23,168 nucleotides of DNA from positions 1-23,168 of the forward strand of contig SOKG01000006.1 of NCBI GenBank assembly GCA_004376205.1, in the 5' to 3' direction. The stretch's first letter is position 1, and every line of letters starts with the position of its first letter. Under the pieces are notes generated by a model, which was not told the origin of the DNA, made no database searches, and saw only the letters and a list, made by a program, of their open reading frames with translations. The translations under genes were made by a program, and so were the position numbers. This stretch comes from Dehalococcoidia bacterium (lineage in GTDB: Bacteria > Chloroflexota > Dehalococcoidia > SZUA-161). This document shows, piece after piece, positions 6,686 through 14,950 of this stretch.

Positions 6686-7339
6686 CTAGAGAGCATGCTT
6701 TAGCACCATAATCTCAGTCGCTTGCGGTAGTTGCTCCAACTTCAACTCCGCTTCACTGGAATCCAACCTCTTAACCCCAGACTTGCCTTTGAGAAACTCA
6801 TCGACTCCAGAAACGGGAAAGGCGCACTTATCAGTTTTATAGTGCATGGGGATGACCACCCTGGGCTTGATCTGCTCGCAGACGTGGGTAGCTCCTGCGG
6901 GATCGATAGTGGGCCCACCACCTGTGGGAACCAGCAGAATATCGACCTGCCCGACTTCGCTAACCTGCTCATCTGAGAGCCGATGGCCAAGGTCTCCTAG
7001 GTGGCAGATTCTGATCCCATCCACGGTGAAGCAGAATATGGTATTGGGACCCCGCTGCTTGCCCCCAGAGTCATCATGAAAGCTTGCCACCCCTTTGAAT
7101 TCGATCCCCTTGGCCTTTTGGCTGCCGCTGCCAGTTACCAGTTGAGGGGAACCTTTGACCGCCTTAGCATAGTTATGGTCCTCGTGCTGTTGATGACTAA
7201 CCACCACGATGTCTGCAGCATCCTCTATTCTGCCATATCCCAAGCCATATGCCCCTGGCTCATAGGGGTCAGTCATGATCCTCTTGCCATCCTCGGCAGT
7301 GATCACAAATGCCGCGTGTCCAAGCCATTTAATCTTCAC
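6686..7339 (-). CDS. Metallo-beta-lactamase-fold hydrolase (UPF0173/UlaG-like)
   Basis: This 217-residue protein begins MKIKWLGHAAFVI, as in the UPF0173 / L-ascorbate-6-phosphate lactonase-like branch. Metal-ligand segments visible are SHQQHEDH (48-55), CHLGDLGH near 111-118 and VIPMHYKT near 164-171. The first motif has one residue more than the standard H-x-H-x-D-H: strict spacing puts Gln51-Glu53 where x residues and Gln50 where the first His would be, with His49 displaced by one. The substrate cannot be predicted. The start is GTG at 7339 with GGAGGT at good spacing. It follows pepA by 20 bases, so it is probably in the same transcript. Confidence 0.85.
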   Translation of the reverse strand: MKIKWLGHAAFVITAEDGKRIMTDPYEPGAYGLGYGRIEDAADIVVVSHQQHEDHNYAKAVKGSPQLVTGSGSQKAKGIEFKGVASFHDDSGGKQRGPNTIFCFTVDGIRICHLGDLGHRLSDEQVSEVGQVDILLVPTGGGPTIDPAGATHVCEQIKPRVVIPMHYKTDKCAFPVSGVDEFLKGKSGVKRLDSSEAELKLEQLPQATEIMVLKHAL

Positions 7340-7359
7340 AATAAAACCTCCGTCAGTAT

Positions 7360-8871
7360 TTATTTTGACTGCTCCTCAGCGAGAGCCAAGGCGAGGTTGA
7401 CCAGCGTTCTTACCCCGACTCCTGTTGCCCCCTTAATCAGGTAACCTCGCTCCTTTTTAATGAACGAAGGGCCAGCGATGTCCAAATGGACCCATGGTGT
7501 ATCCTCACTGAACTCAGCCAGAAACTGAGCAGCAGTGATAGCCCCCGCATACCTGCCCCCCGTGTTCTTGACATCAGCGACTTCGCTCTTGTTTTGCTCC
7601 TTATACTCCTCATACATCGGAAGCTGCCAAATTCTCTCTCCTGCCTCCTCACCAGCCTTAATCACCTTGGTCACCAGTTCCTGATCATTACCAAAAGCGC
7701 CACTACAGATATCGCCCAAGGCTATACGGCAAGCACCGGTCAGCGTAGCCACATCTACTAGCGGGGAGAGCCCCAGCTTCCTGGCATAGCTGAGGGCATC
7801 GGCCACAATCAACCGCCCCTCGGCATCGGTGCTGACTACCTCTATTGTCTTGCCATTCATCGCCTTGAGGATATCCCCCGGTTTGAGCGCAGCGCCTCCT
7901 GGGAGATTCTCCGTGGCCGGCACCAGACCCGTAACGTTAATCCTGGGCTTAAGCTCAGCGATGGCTCTCATAGCAGCGATGACTGCACCACCACCGGCCA
8001 TATCGCCCTTCATCTCATCCATACCCTCGGAAGGTTTGATCGAGATACCTCCCGAATCAAAGGTCAACCCTTTGCCGATCACACCCAACGGGCTCGCCGC
8101 AAGATCACCCCCGCGATAGCCCATAACAATAAACTTGGGTGCTTGCTTGCTACCTTGGGCAACACCCAAGAACGCCCCCATCCCCAACCTCTCCATCTCC
8201 TCTCGCTCAAGCACGTTGAACTCCAGACCCCAGTCGGCAGCACCACCCCGTGCCACCTCCGCCATATCGGAGGGAGTCATATAGTTGGCAGGTTGATTGA
8301 TCATATCCCGCCCAAAATTGGTGGCCTCGGCCAGTACCCTACCACGGTTAACACCACTCTCCAAGGAGGGCAGCCTGCTTTCATCCCGCTCCACTATCAG
8401 CAGTTCCTCGATCTCTCCGTGCTCTGCCTCCTTGGTGACATGCTTACGGAATCCATAAAGGCCGAGGATACTCCCCTCTGTGAGAGCTTGAACCGCTCCC
8501 TCCACATCCATGCCACCCGCCCCCGCCCCATGGATGATGGTTGCCACTCGCTTAGCGCCCACCTTTCTCAAAGAACGACATGCCGCTGCCATTACCCCAC
8601 GAATGGAGTCATAGGTGAACTTCTCTTGCTTACCCAACCCCACCACTGCCACCCGCTCCGGCTCCGTTTTACCCATCGTGTGGATCAGCGTAACCTCGTT
8701 GAGCTTGCCCTTGATCTCGCCCTCGCCGATAAGCTGACTTATAGTCCCGCCTAGCGCTTGATCGACAGCGCCAGTGGCGCCACCGGGATGCTCGACCCCT
8801 TCGAAGAGATTGACTATAGCAGCATCAACCTTAACCTTGGTGATGTCACCGCAGATGACCTTTACCTCCAC
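7360..8871 (-). CDS. pepA: Leucyl aminopeptidase (M17 cytosol aminopeptidase)
   Basis: M17 enzymes are two-metal aminopeptidases that remove N-terminal residues from peptides. The 503-residue product has NQPANYMTP (192-200), the metal site GKGLTFDSGG with K267 and D272, MKGDMAGGG with D290, and STDAEGRL with D349 and E351. The usual first residue of the last motif is Asn; here it is Ser, a mild change. The start is taken as GTG at 8871 because AGGAGG lies five bases upstream. The in-frame ATG at 8931 would lie upstream of the predicted transcription start of the pepA promoter. A metallo-beta-lactamase-fold gene follows 20 bases after the stop. Confidence 0.93.
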   Translation of the reverse strand: MEVKVICGDITKVKVDAAIVNLFEGVEHPGGATGAVDQALGGTISQLIGEGEIKGKLNEVTLIHTMGKTEPERVAVVGLGKQEKFTYDSIRGVMAAACRSLRKVGAKRVATIIHGAGAGGMDVEGAVQALTEGSILGLYGFRKHVTKEAEHGEIEELLIVERDESRLPSLESGVNRGRVLAEATNFGRDMINQPANYMTPSDMAEVARGGAADWGLEFNVLEREEMERLGMGAFLGVAQGSKQAPKFIVMGYRGGDLAASPLGVIGKGLTFDSGGISIKPSEGMDEMKGDMAGGGAVIAAMRAIAELKPRINVTGLVPATENLPGGAALKPGDILKAMNGKTIEVVSTDAEGRLIVADALSYARKLGLSPLVDVATLTGACRIALGDICSGAFGNDQELVTKVIKAGEEAGERIWQLPMYEEYKEQNKSEVADVKNTGGRYAGAITAAQFLAEFSEDTPWVHLDIAGPSFIKKERGYLIKGATGVGVRTLVNLALALAEEQSK

Positions 8872-8910
8872 TTCTCCCTCCTCTCTTAGCCATGCTGGTT
8901 TACTTCGTGG

Positions 8911-8939
8911 ATAATATCTAAAAGGCAACACAATTGCAA
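8911..8939 (-). promoter_or_regulatory. Promoter of pepA
   Basis: On the minus strand TTGCAA (8934-8939) and TATTAT (8911-8916) are separated by 17 bases, placing initiation near 8904, about 33 bases before the GTG start at 8871. The -35 box lies inside a tandem 10-base repeat (separate entry). Confidence 0.65.
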
Positions 8940-8945
8940 CACAAT
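8925..8945. repeat. Tandem 10-base direct repeat over the pepA -35 region
   Basis: GCAACACAAT occurs at 8925-8934 and again at 8936-8945, an 11-base period that puts both copies on nearly the same face of the helix. They overlap the -35 box of pepA, so a regulator site is possible, but chance duplication cannot be excluded. Confidence 0.45.
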
Positions 8946-8982
8946 GAATGGGGACACTACTAACACTCGGCCAAGACGAGTA

Positions 8983-9708
8983 CTAACGTGGGGGACGAAA
9001 GCGCAACCGAAGCAGGCCCTTTATATCCTCCCAGGCGGTCCTGGCAATGCGCACCCTGGTATCCGCGTCCTCTACCCATTCCACAGGCACGTCTTTGATG
9101 CGATAGCCTTTCATCCCCGCGAGGAGCAGGAGCTCGGTGTCAAAAAACCAAGCCTGATCCTTAATTAAGGGCACAAGCTCCCGCACCGCATCGCGTTTCG
9201 CCGCCTTAAAGCCGCACTGGGCATCGCTGAAGCTGGAGCGGAACATTGCTTTAATCAGCAGATTATAGCCGCGTGAGGTTATCTCGCGCTTGAGGCTACG
9301 TTTTACCCTGGAGCCTTTCGTCAGCCGAGAGCCAACAGCGATGTCATAACCCTCGTCGAGGGCACGGATCAACTCTGGGAGGGCATCAAGCTTCGTTGAG
9401 AGATCGACATCCATGTAGGATACCGCATCCGCGTCGCTCTCCAGCCATGCCTTCCTCAAGGCACGACCGCGTCCCTTTAGCTCCAGTTGTATGTATCGCA
9501 CATCAGGGTATTGCTGGGACAAGTCCTTAGCAACAGCCAACGTCCCATCAACAGAACCGTTATCGGCGATGACAATCCGCCAGCGGCACGAGAGATTCCC
9601 AGCGAGAAAATCACGCAGGACAGCCACGCTGCGAGCCAGAACCCCTTCCTCATTATGGACAGGGACAACAACATCAACGCTGTTCACTGTTTCGCCCCCC
9701 GTGCTCAC
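8983..9708 (-). CDS. Family 2 glycosyltransferase (polyprenyl-phosphate glycosyl transferase type)
   Basis: This 241-residue soluble protein has the GT2 (GT-A fold) layout: VDVVVPVHNEEGVL at 11-24, RIVIADNGSVDGTL at 44-57, and the metal/nucleotide motif MDVDLSTKLD with D100 and D102. It ends with FSDAQCGFKAAKRDAV and a basic C terminus. The pattern resembles dolichyl-phosphate glucose/mannose synthases (ALG5/DPM1-like), which load a sugar from an NDP donor onto a polyprenyl phosphate. No membrane segments are seen. The annotated start is GTG at 9708; GTG at 9687, with GGGGGG eight bases upstream, is an alternative. It begins 27 bases after the GalT/HIT-like gene and ends the purine transcript. 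The acceptor and donor are unknown. Confidence 0.85.
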   Translation of the reverse strand: MSTGGETVNSVDVVVPVHNEEGVLARSVAVLRDFLAGNLSCRWRIVIADNGSVDGTLAVAKDLSQQYPDVRYIQLELKGRGRALRKAWLESDADAVSYMDVDLSTKLDALPELIRALDEGYDIAVGSRLTKGSRVKRSLKREITSRGYNLLIKAMFRSSFSDAQCGFKAAKRDAVRELVPLIKDQAWFFDTELLLLAGMKGYRIKDVPVEWVEDADTRVRIARTAWEDIKGLLRLRFRPPR

Positions 9709-9735
9709 TCCCGGCCAAAGACATCAATCCCCAGA

Positions 9736-10827
9736 TTAGCCCAATGCCTCCCTCACCGCCTGCGCAACATCAAACGGGTCACTGGAGATGACGCTCGAGG
9801 CATAAAGCTCCATGGTTCCAATGTCCGAGGCCTTGCTTCTGGGGTTGCCGCGATCAACAAGACGAGCAATTGCCGGAAAGTCCCCCCAATCCTCTTCCAC
9901 CGGGGCAATGGGAGGCAGAAAAAGAGCGGCATTGAAAGAGGTCACCCCCATCCGGTCCCGGAAACAAGCCAGAACTTCATAGAGCCTTTCCTTTAGCGAC
10001 CTGCCAAGCTCCGGCGCTATTAAAACGACCTCCTTCTCCTTGACAGGCGTCAGGTACGCCATAACCCTGACCCCATCTTTCTCGAAACCACAGCCCAGCG
10101 CCTGGTGAACCCGGTACAGGTCATCGAAATAGCTCGACCCGTACTGCTCTCTATAAGAAAGGGCAGCACGCCGAAGTTGCTCGACCTTAGCATAGGGCCT
10201 CCGCCTGCCAAGCATAACCTGCGCATGTCCATGCGCTATAGAAGCGCCTGCTCTGCCACCACAGTTCCACATGAAAAAGAAATGCCTCGCTGCAGGGTCG
10301 GCGGCGTGCGCTTTCTGCGCCCAGGCCCAGCCTGTATCGATATAATCGATCACCTGCTCTCTGGAGAACCGAAGCGAGTTAGGCTCTCTGAAGATTATCA
10401 CGCCGTGAAAGCCCTCGTACTTCGCAACGTTGCTGGCAGTGATACAGTGCTTCCCCCTGACCCGCCCAAAGGTATCCTCTGGCGTCGCAGCAAGTGGGTC
10501 GTGGAACAGCTCACCTCGTAGCTCTGCCGTCTCTGAGTCCGAGACCTCGCAAACAAGGCTCCTTCCCTCGGGGCGCCTCGCCCGCAGCTGATTGAAAAGC
10601 GCCTCCTCCAGAGTAACCAGGTTCGTGACCCGAACAATCCTTTGCTCCAGAATCTTGTCCACCGAGCCAAAATGCTCCTCGATCCAGGGCTTCATACTCT
10701 GCGGAGGCTTTAGCTGCCCTTGAGCCACACCAATCTCATAGATGCGTTCAAAAAGCTCTCTCTCGGCCATAGGGAGGGAGGCAACGAGGGTATCCAGATT
10801 GGCAATTTCAGCTTCGGTCCCAGACAC
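9736..10827 (-). CDS. GalT/HIT-superfamily protein (galactose-1-phosphate uridylyltransferase-like)
   Basis: The 363-residue product carries a HIT-type active site, GASIAHGHAQ, with H199 and H201, preceded by FFFMWNCGGRAG. This is the GalT/HIT arrangement in which a histidine is transiently nucleotidylated. The N-terminal half contains GRVRGKHCITASNVAKYEGFHG, typical of GalT-like proteins. GalT transfers UMP or AMP between sugar phosphates, but the real substrate cannot be read from sequence. The start is GTG at 10827, 8 bases after the purH stop with AGGA in front, so it is translated from the purine operon mRNA. A glycosyltransferase gene follows 27 bases later, so making a nucleotide-sugar for that enzyme is a plausible joint role (inference). 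Confidence 0.78.
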   Translation of the reverse strand: MSGTEAEIANLDTLVASLPMAERELFERIYEIGVAQGQLKPPQSMKPWIEEHFGSVDKILEQRIVRVTNLVTLEEALFNQLRARRPEGRSLVCEVSDSETAELRGELFHDPLAATPEDTFGRVRGKHCITASNVAKYEGFHGVIIFREPNSLRFSREQVIDYIDTGWAWAQKAHAADPAARHFFFMWNCGGRAGASIAHGHAQVMLGRRRPYAKVEQLRRAALSYREQYGSSYFDDLYRVHQALGCGFEKDGVRVMAYLTPVKEKEVVLIAPELGRSLKERLYEVLACFRDRMGVTSFNAALFLPPIAPVEEDWGDFPAIARLVDRGNPRSKASDIGTMELYASSVISSDPFDVAQAVREALG

Positions 10828-10835
10828 AGCAAATC

Positions 10836-12380
10836 CTAATGTCTGAAATGTCGGACGCCGGTGAAGACCATGGCGACTTTGTACTTATTCGCGGTAGCTA
10901 TGACCTCTTCATCCCTGACCGAGCCCCCGGGTTGGATGATGGCAGTAGCCCCGCCTTTAGCCGCCAGCTCAACCCCATCGGGGAAGGGGAAGAAAGCATC
11001 AGAGCCGACTACACTCCCCTGACTGCGCTCGCCAGCCTTCTCCAGGGCGATTCTGACGCTTGTCACCCTGTTTGGCTGCCCCGCCCCCATACCCAGAATC
11101 ATGGAGTCCTTCACCAACACGATAGCATTTGACTTGACGTGCTTCACTGCCTTCCAGGCAAATAGCAGGTCCTTTAGCTCCTCCTCGGTAGGCTCACGCT
11201 CGGTCACGGTACGCAAGCTCAAAGCGCCCTCAGGCAGGGAATCTGACGTCTGCACCAGAAGGCCACCACTAACTCGACGAAAATCCAGTGCAGACAGAGC
11301 CTCTTTACCAGAACCACTCACCTGCGAACCCATGGCGAGGATACGGAGGTCTCGCTTCTGCTTGAGCAAGTCGAGCGCCTTCTCTTCGTAATCAGGAGCT
11401 ATGATCACCTCGTAGAAAGTCTTGGCGATCTCCTCAGCGGTGGCAAAGTCCACCGGCCTATTCAGCGCGACTATTCCACCAAAGGCAGACACGGTATCCC
11501 CTGAAAGGGCACGTCTGTAGGCCTCGGCAAGATTCTGATGCGAAGCCAACCCACAGGGGTTGGTATGCTTGATAACGGATACTGCAGGAGCCTCAAAATC
11601 GGTGGCCGCGCTCCAAGCAGCATCGGAATCAAGGATGTTATTGAAGGAAAGCTCCTTGCCCCAGAGTTGTCTCGCTGAGCTAATGCCGCTAACCGACTCG
11701 CCCGCCACCTCCTCTACATAAAAAACAGCCTCTTGATGAGGGTTCTCGCCATACCTTAGATCGTATCTCTTCCTGAGTGCGATAGTCATCTCATCGGCAA
11801 ACCCCTCCTCACCCCGACGAAGGTATTGAGCGATAGCTGTATCATAAGCGGCAACATGCTGAAAAGCCTTCTGTGCCAGTTTCTTTCGCTCCTCCCCCCG
11901 CACTTCACCACGACGAAGTTGCTCCAGAAGCGATTCATAATCTGCGGGATCAACCACCACCAACACATCAGGAAAGTTCTTGGCCGCAGCGCGAATCATG
12001 GTGGGACCGCCGATATCGATATTCTCCAACGCCTCGTCCAAACCCACCTCCGGCTTGGCTACAGTCGCTCTAAAAGGATAGAGATTCACCGCCACCAAGT
12101 CGATAAAACCCATCTTGTTTTGCTCAAGCTCAGCGACATGTGCAGTGAGATTCCTCCTGGCCAGGATTCCGCCATGCACCGCGGGATGCAGTGTCTTCAC
12201 TCGACCATCCAGGATCTCGGGGAAACCTGTCAAGTCGCTAACGCTCCGCACTGATATTCCCGCCTCCGTAAGCGCTTTCTTGGTACCCCCAGTGCTGCAT
12301 AACTCGAAACCAAGTTCTTCGAGGCCACGGGCGAAATCGACCAAACCCGTTTTATCGGAGACACTCAAAATGGCACGCAT
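10836..12380 (-). CDS. purH: Bifunctional purine biosynthesis protein PurH (AICAR transformylase / IMP cyclohydrolase)
   Basis: PurH performs the last two steps to IMP. The 514-residue protein is full length. The N-terminal MGS-like IMP cyclohydrolase domain (about 1-135) starts MRAILSVSDKTGLVDFARGL and has GRVKTLHPAVHGGIL. The AICAR transformylase domain contains LRYGENPHQEA, VIKHTNPCG with its catalytic-region Lys-His, SAFGGIVALNRPVD, and VKSNAIVLV. The ATG at 12380 is preceded by AGGAGGTTTC, an ideal Shine-Dalgarno. It lies 56 bases after purM and 8 bases before the GalT-like gene. Confidence 0.97.
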   Translation of the reverse strand: MRAILSVSDKTGLVDFARGLEELGFELCSTGGTKKALTEAGISVRSVSDLTGFPEILDGRVKTLHPAVHGGILARRNLTAHVAELEQNKMGFIDLVAVNLYPFRATVAKPEVGLDEALENIDIGGPTMIRAAAKNFPDVLVVVDPADYESLLEQLRRGEVRGEERKKLAQKAFQHVAAYDTAIAQYLRRGEEGFADEMTIALRKRYDLRYGENPHQEAVFYVEEVAGESVSGISSARQLWGKELSFNNILDSDAAWSAATDFEAPAVSVIKHTNPCGLASHQNLAEAYRRALSGDTVSAFGGIVALNRPVDFATAEEIAKTFYEVIIAPDYEEKALDLLKQKRDLRILAMGSQVSGSGKEALSALDFRRVSGGLLVQTSDSLPEGALSLRTVTEREPTEEELKDLLFAWKAVKHVKSNAIVLVKDSMILGMGAGQPNRVTSVRIALEKAGERSQGSVVGSDAFFPFPDGVELAAKGGATAIIQPGGSVRDEEVIATANKYKVAMVFTGVRHFRH

Positions 12381-12436
12381 GAAACCTCCTGTCTTCTTCT
12401 ATTAACTCAGGAAATAGCCCCTCTGGTGCAGCAATT

Positions 12437-13468
12437 CTAAGAAACAATCACCCGTTCCTTGCCCCGCCCCTCCGTCACCTCACCTATGAGCCTGGCCTCT
12501 GGAGCAGAGGCGATAACCTCTTCAACATGGCCCGGCGAGCAAACAAGGACCATCCCGATCCCCATATTGAACACACGATACATTTCGCGCTGGTCAACAC
12601 CGCCGCGCTGCTGAATCAAAGCAAAAATAGGGGGGATCGACCACGACCCGGCTTCGATTCGGGCACAGAGGCCATCGGGCAGAATCCGAGGCAGGTTATC
12701 GATGAGTCCGCCGCCGGTGATATGTGCCATACCCTTAATCCGGGGCAACAGCCGTTTCAGCTTGGGATAGTAGCAGCGGTGAGGCTCGAGTAGCTCCTCT
12801 CCCAGAGTACGGCCAAGCTCAGGATAGAATGTGTTCAACGTTGAACGTTCAACGTTGAACGTTTTTCGCACGAGGGAATATCCATTAGTATGCAGCCCGC
12901 TTGAGGGCAGCTCTAAGATTGCGTCGCCGGCTTGAATCGATCTATTGTCGAGGATATTTCCCCTCTCCACCACACCCACCATGAACCCCACCAGGTCGTA
13001 ATCACCCGAAGCGTAGAGACCGGGCATCTCTGCAGTCTCACCGCCGATGAGGGCACAGCCCACATCGCTGCAGGCGCGTGACAATCCGCTGACTACGCTC
13101 TCCACCTGGTCAGGGACGAGCTTCCCCATGGCTATATAATCAAGAAAGAAGAGAGGCTCGGCACCACAGGTGAAAATGTCGTTTACACAATGATTGACCA
13201 GGTCAATGCCGATGGTGTCGTGTCGGTCGAGGGCAATAGCGATCTTGACCTTGGTCCCCACTCCATCAACGCTGGAAACCAGAACTGGCTCTTTGTAGCC
13301 TGAAAGCTGAAAGAGCCCGGCAAAGGCCCCGATATCCGTTAAAACCTCGGAGCGGAAAGTGGCACGGGCTTTTCTCTTGATGAGCTCCACTGTCCTGCTG
13401 GCAGCATCAATGTCTACACCAGATGCAGCGTAGGCAGCCCCTTGGGTTTTCTTAGTTTCCCGTCCCAC
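12437..13468 (-). CDS. purM: Phosphoribosylformylglycinamidine cyclo-ligase (AIR synthetase)
   Basis: PurM closes FGAM to AIR with ATP. The 343-residue product has the family motifs: SSVDGVGTKVKIA (65-77), IDLVNHCVNDIFTCGAEPLFFLDY (within 88-111), ALIGGETAEMPGLY (139-152) and AHITGGGLIDNLPR near 246-259. The start is GTG at 13468 with GGAAGGA about eight bases upstream. A tandem palindromic DNA element lies inside the gene and encodes NVERSTLN at 205-212, in the variable loop between the SLVRK strand and the LGRTLGEELL segment; the reading frame is intact, so the enzyme is probably active. It follows purF by 32 bases. Confidence 0.96.
   Translation of the reverse strand: MGRETKKTQGAAYAASGVDIDAASRTVELIKRKARATFRSEVLTDIGAFAGLFQLSGYKEPVLVSSVDGVGTKVKIAIALDRHDTIGIDLVNHCVNDIFTCGAEPLFFLDYIAMGKLVPDQVESVVSGLSRACSDVGCALIGGETAEMPGLYASGDYDLVGFMVGVVERGNILDNRSIQAGDAILELPSSGLHTNGYSLVRKTFNVERSTLNTFYPELGRTLGEELLEPHRCYYPKLKRLLPRIKGMAHITGGGLIDNLPRILPDGLCARIEAGSWSIPPIFALIQQRGGVDQREMYRVFNMGIGMVLVCSPGHVEEVIASAPEARLIGEVTEGRGKERVIVS
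12833..12860. repeat. Two tandem copies of a 14-base perfect palindrome inside purM
   Basis: GTTCAACGTTGAAC is present twice without a spacer (12833-12846 and 12847-12860). Each copy equals its own reverse complement, so the 28-base unit is also a perfect palindrome. Flanking GTT suggests a partial third unit. In the purM frame it encodes NVERSTLN in a surface loop. Similar peptides occur, as I recall, as in-frame inserts in unrelated proteins of environmental bacteria, which would fit a dispersed small palindromic repeat. Confidence 0.8.
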
Positions 13469-13500
13469 TGAAGCGTCCTTCCCCTGAAGTTAAGAGCCAT

Positions 13501-14898
13501 CTAGCCTGCGTCGGGGAGCGTCTCCAGTGCAAGCTTATCCATCTCGAGCTGAACGGGCATCGGATAGTCTCCGGTAAAACAAGCAAGGCAGAAGCTCTCC
13601 TTGGGTAGACCCACAGCTTTGATCAAACCGTCTATGCTAAGATAGCCCAGAGAATCAGCCCCTATGAACTCGGCAATCTCAGGAACCGTCTTGTGGGCAG
13701 CAATGAGCTCTCGTCTCGAGGCCATGTCGACACCAAAGAAGCAGGGGTAGCGAATGGGAGGGGCACAGATACACATATGCACCTCACTGGTACCTGCCCT
13801 CCGCAGTAGGTTGATAACCTGAGGTGTGGTAGTGCCACGAACAATACTGTCGTCAACTACAACCACCCGCTTTCCTGAGAGCACCTCAGGCATGGGGTTA
13901 AACTTCAGCTTGACCCCGAGGTCTCGTAGCCGTTGCTCCGGCTCAATGAAGGTACGCCCCACGTAGCGGTTCTTGAGCAGACCCTCAGAAAAAGGGATGC
14001 CGGAAGCGGACGAGTAGCCGATACCGGCTGCGGTAGCCGAGTCGGGAATGCCTATGACCAGGTCGGCATCCACCGGATGCTCACGAGCCAATTGCACCCC
14101 CATAGCTTGGCGCGCCGGGTAGAGGCGGCGACCGCCAATCATGCTATCGGGGCGAGCAAAGTAGATAAACTCAAATATACAGAGCGCCCTTCTCCTCGCT
14201 TTCCTTACCTTAAAGCTATTAACCCCGGCCTCATCAATGAGAACCACCTCTCCAGGATCGACCTCGCGAAGAAACTGCGCCCCAAGGTGATCCAGGGCGC
14301 AACTCTCCGATGCCAGAACCCAGCCTCCATCAAGAGACCCCAGACAAAGGGGGCGCACCCCCATAGGATCACGAACCCCAAGCAGTTTGTCCCGGGTCAG
14401 AATCACCAGGCTATACGCACCCTGGAGCCTGCCCATAGCATGCTTCATCTTCTGGACTAGGTCCTTCCCTGGAGAGGAAACGAGCAGATTAGCGATGACC
14501 TCAGAGTCTGAAGAGGTGGAAAAGGTACAACCCTTTTCCTCTAGCTCCCTACGCAGGTACTCAGCATTAACGATGTTGCCATTGTGCGCCAGCGCCACGT
14601 CGCCTAAAGGGCTGGGCACCATAACCGGCTGTGCATTGAAGGTGCGGCTTGACCCTGTTGTGGAATACCGATTGTGCCCGATGGCGATGCTGCCTCTCAA
14701 TTGGTCCAGAGTCGCCTCATTGAACACCTGGGCCACAAGCCCCATAGCTGCGTGCAATCGAATTCGGCTCCCATCGGCAGTGGCTATCCCCGAACTCTCC
14801 TGTCCACGGTGCTGCAAGGCGTAGATGCCAAAGAAAGCAAGGCGAGCTACTTCGTCTCCTGGGGCATATACACCGAAAATACCGCAAGACTCGCGCAA
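13501..14898 (-). CDS. purF: Amidophosphoribosyltransferase (glutamine PRPP amidotransferase)
   Basis: PurF makes phosphoribosylamine, the committed step of purine synthesis. From the chosen start the 465-residue protein has the N-terminal nucleophile Cys5 (MRESCGIFG), the Ntn glutaminase motifs QHRGQESSGI and GHNRYSTTG, the PRPP loop VVVVDDSIVRGTT, and four cysteines in the positions of the Bacillus-type [4Fe-4S] cluster (about C240, C386, C437, C440). The start is taken as TTG at 14898 because AGGGAG sits five bases upstream; a GTG at 14913 in the same frame lacks a Shine-Dalgarno. The short stretch before Cys5 would be removed by self-processing, as in the family. It heads the purF-purM-purH-GalT-like-GT2 transcript and has a consensus promoter. 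Confidence 0.95.
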   Translation of the reverse strand: MRESCGIFGVYAPGDEVARLAFFGIYALQHRGQESSGIATADGSRIRLHAAMGLVAQVFNEATLDQLRGSIAIGHNRYSTTGSSRTFNAQPVMVPSPLGDVALAHNGNIVNAEYLRRELEEKGCTFSTSSDSEVIANLLVSSPGKDLVQKMKHAMGRLQGAYSLVILTRDKLLGVRDPMGVRPLCLGSLDGGWVLASESCALDHLGAQFLREVDPGEVVLIDEAGVNSFKVRKARRRALCIFEFIYFARPDSMIGGRRLYPARQAMGVQLAREHPVDADLVIGIPDSATAAGIGYSSASGIPFSEGLLKNRYVGRTFIEPEQRLRDLGVKLKFNPMPEVLSGKRVVVVDDSIVRGTTTPQVINLLRRAGTSEVHMCICAPPIRYPCFFGVDMASRRELIAAHKTVPEIAEFIGADSLGYLSIDGLIKAVGLPKESFCLACFTGDYPMPVQLEMDKLALETLPDAG

Positions 14899-14918
14899 CG
14901 TAGCTCCCTTCACCGCAG

Positions 14919-14935
14919 GAGGTCGCTCACCTCAT
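14919..14935 (-). promoter_or_regulatory. purF leader with two-codon mini-ORF and small hairpin
   Basis: In the purF leader AGGAG precedes ATG AGG TGA (14927-14935), a Met-Arg-stop mini-ORF with good ribosome-binding spacing. A 5-bp stem, GAGGT/ACCTC (14929-14933 with 14919-14923), overlaps it. Translation-coupled control is possible, but both elements are short enough to be chance. Confidence 0.3.
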
Positions 14936-14950
14936 CGCGTCTCCTAATTG

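Noticed and set aside
8143..8754. Plus-strand open frame of 203 codons opposite pepA
   Set aside because: Antisense to conserved aminopeptidase motifs; His/Leu/Pro-rich composition typical of a shadow frame.
8946..8982. Hairpin ACTCG/CGAGT flanked by ACTAAC repeats after the glycosyltransferase as a terminator
   Set aside because: Stem of only five bases, seven-base loop and no U-run, so it does not meet the pattern of an intrinsic terminator.
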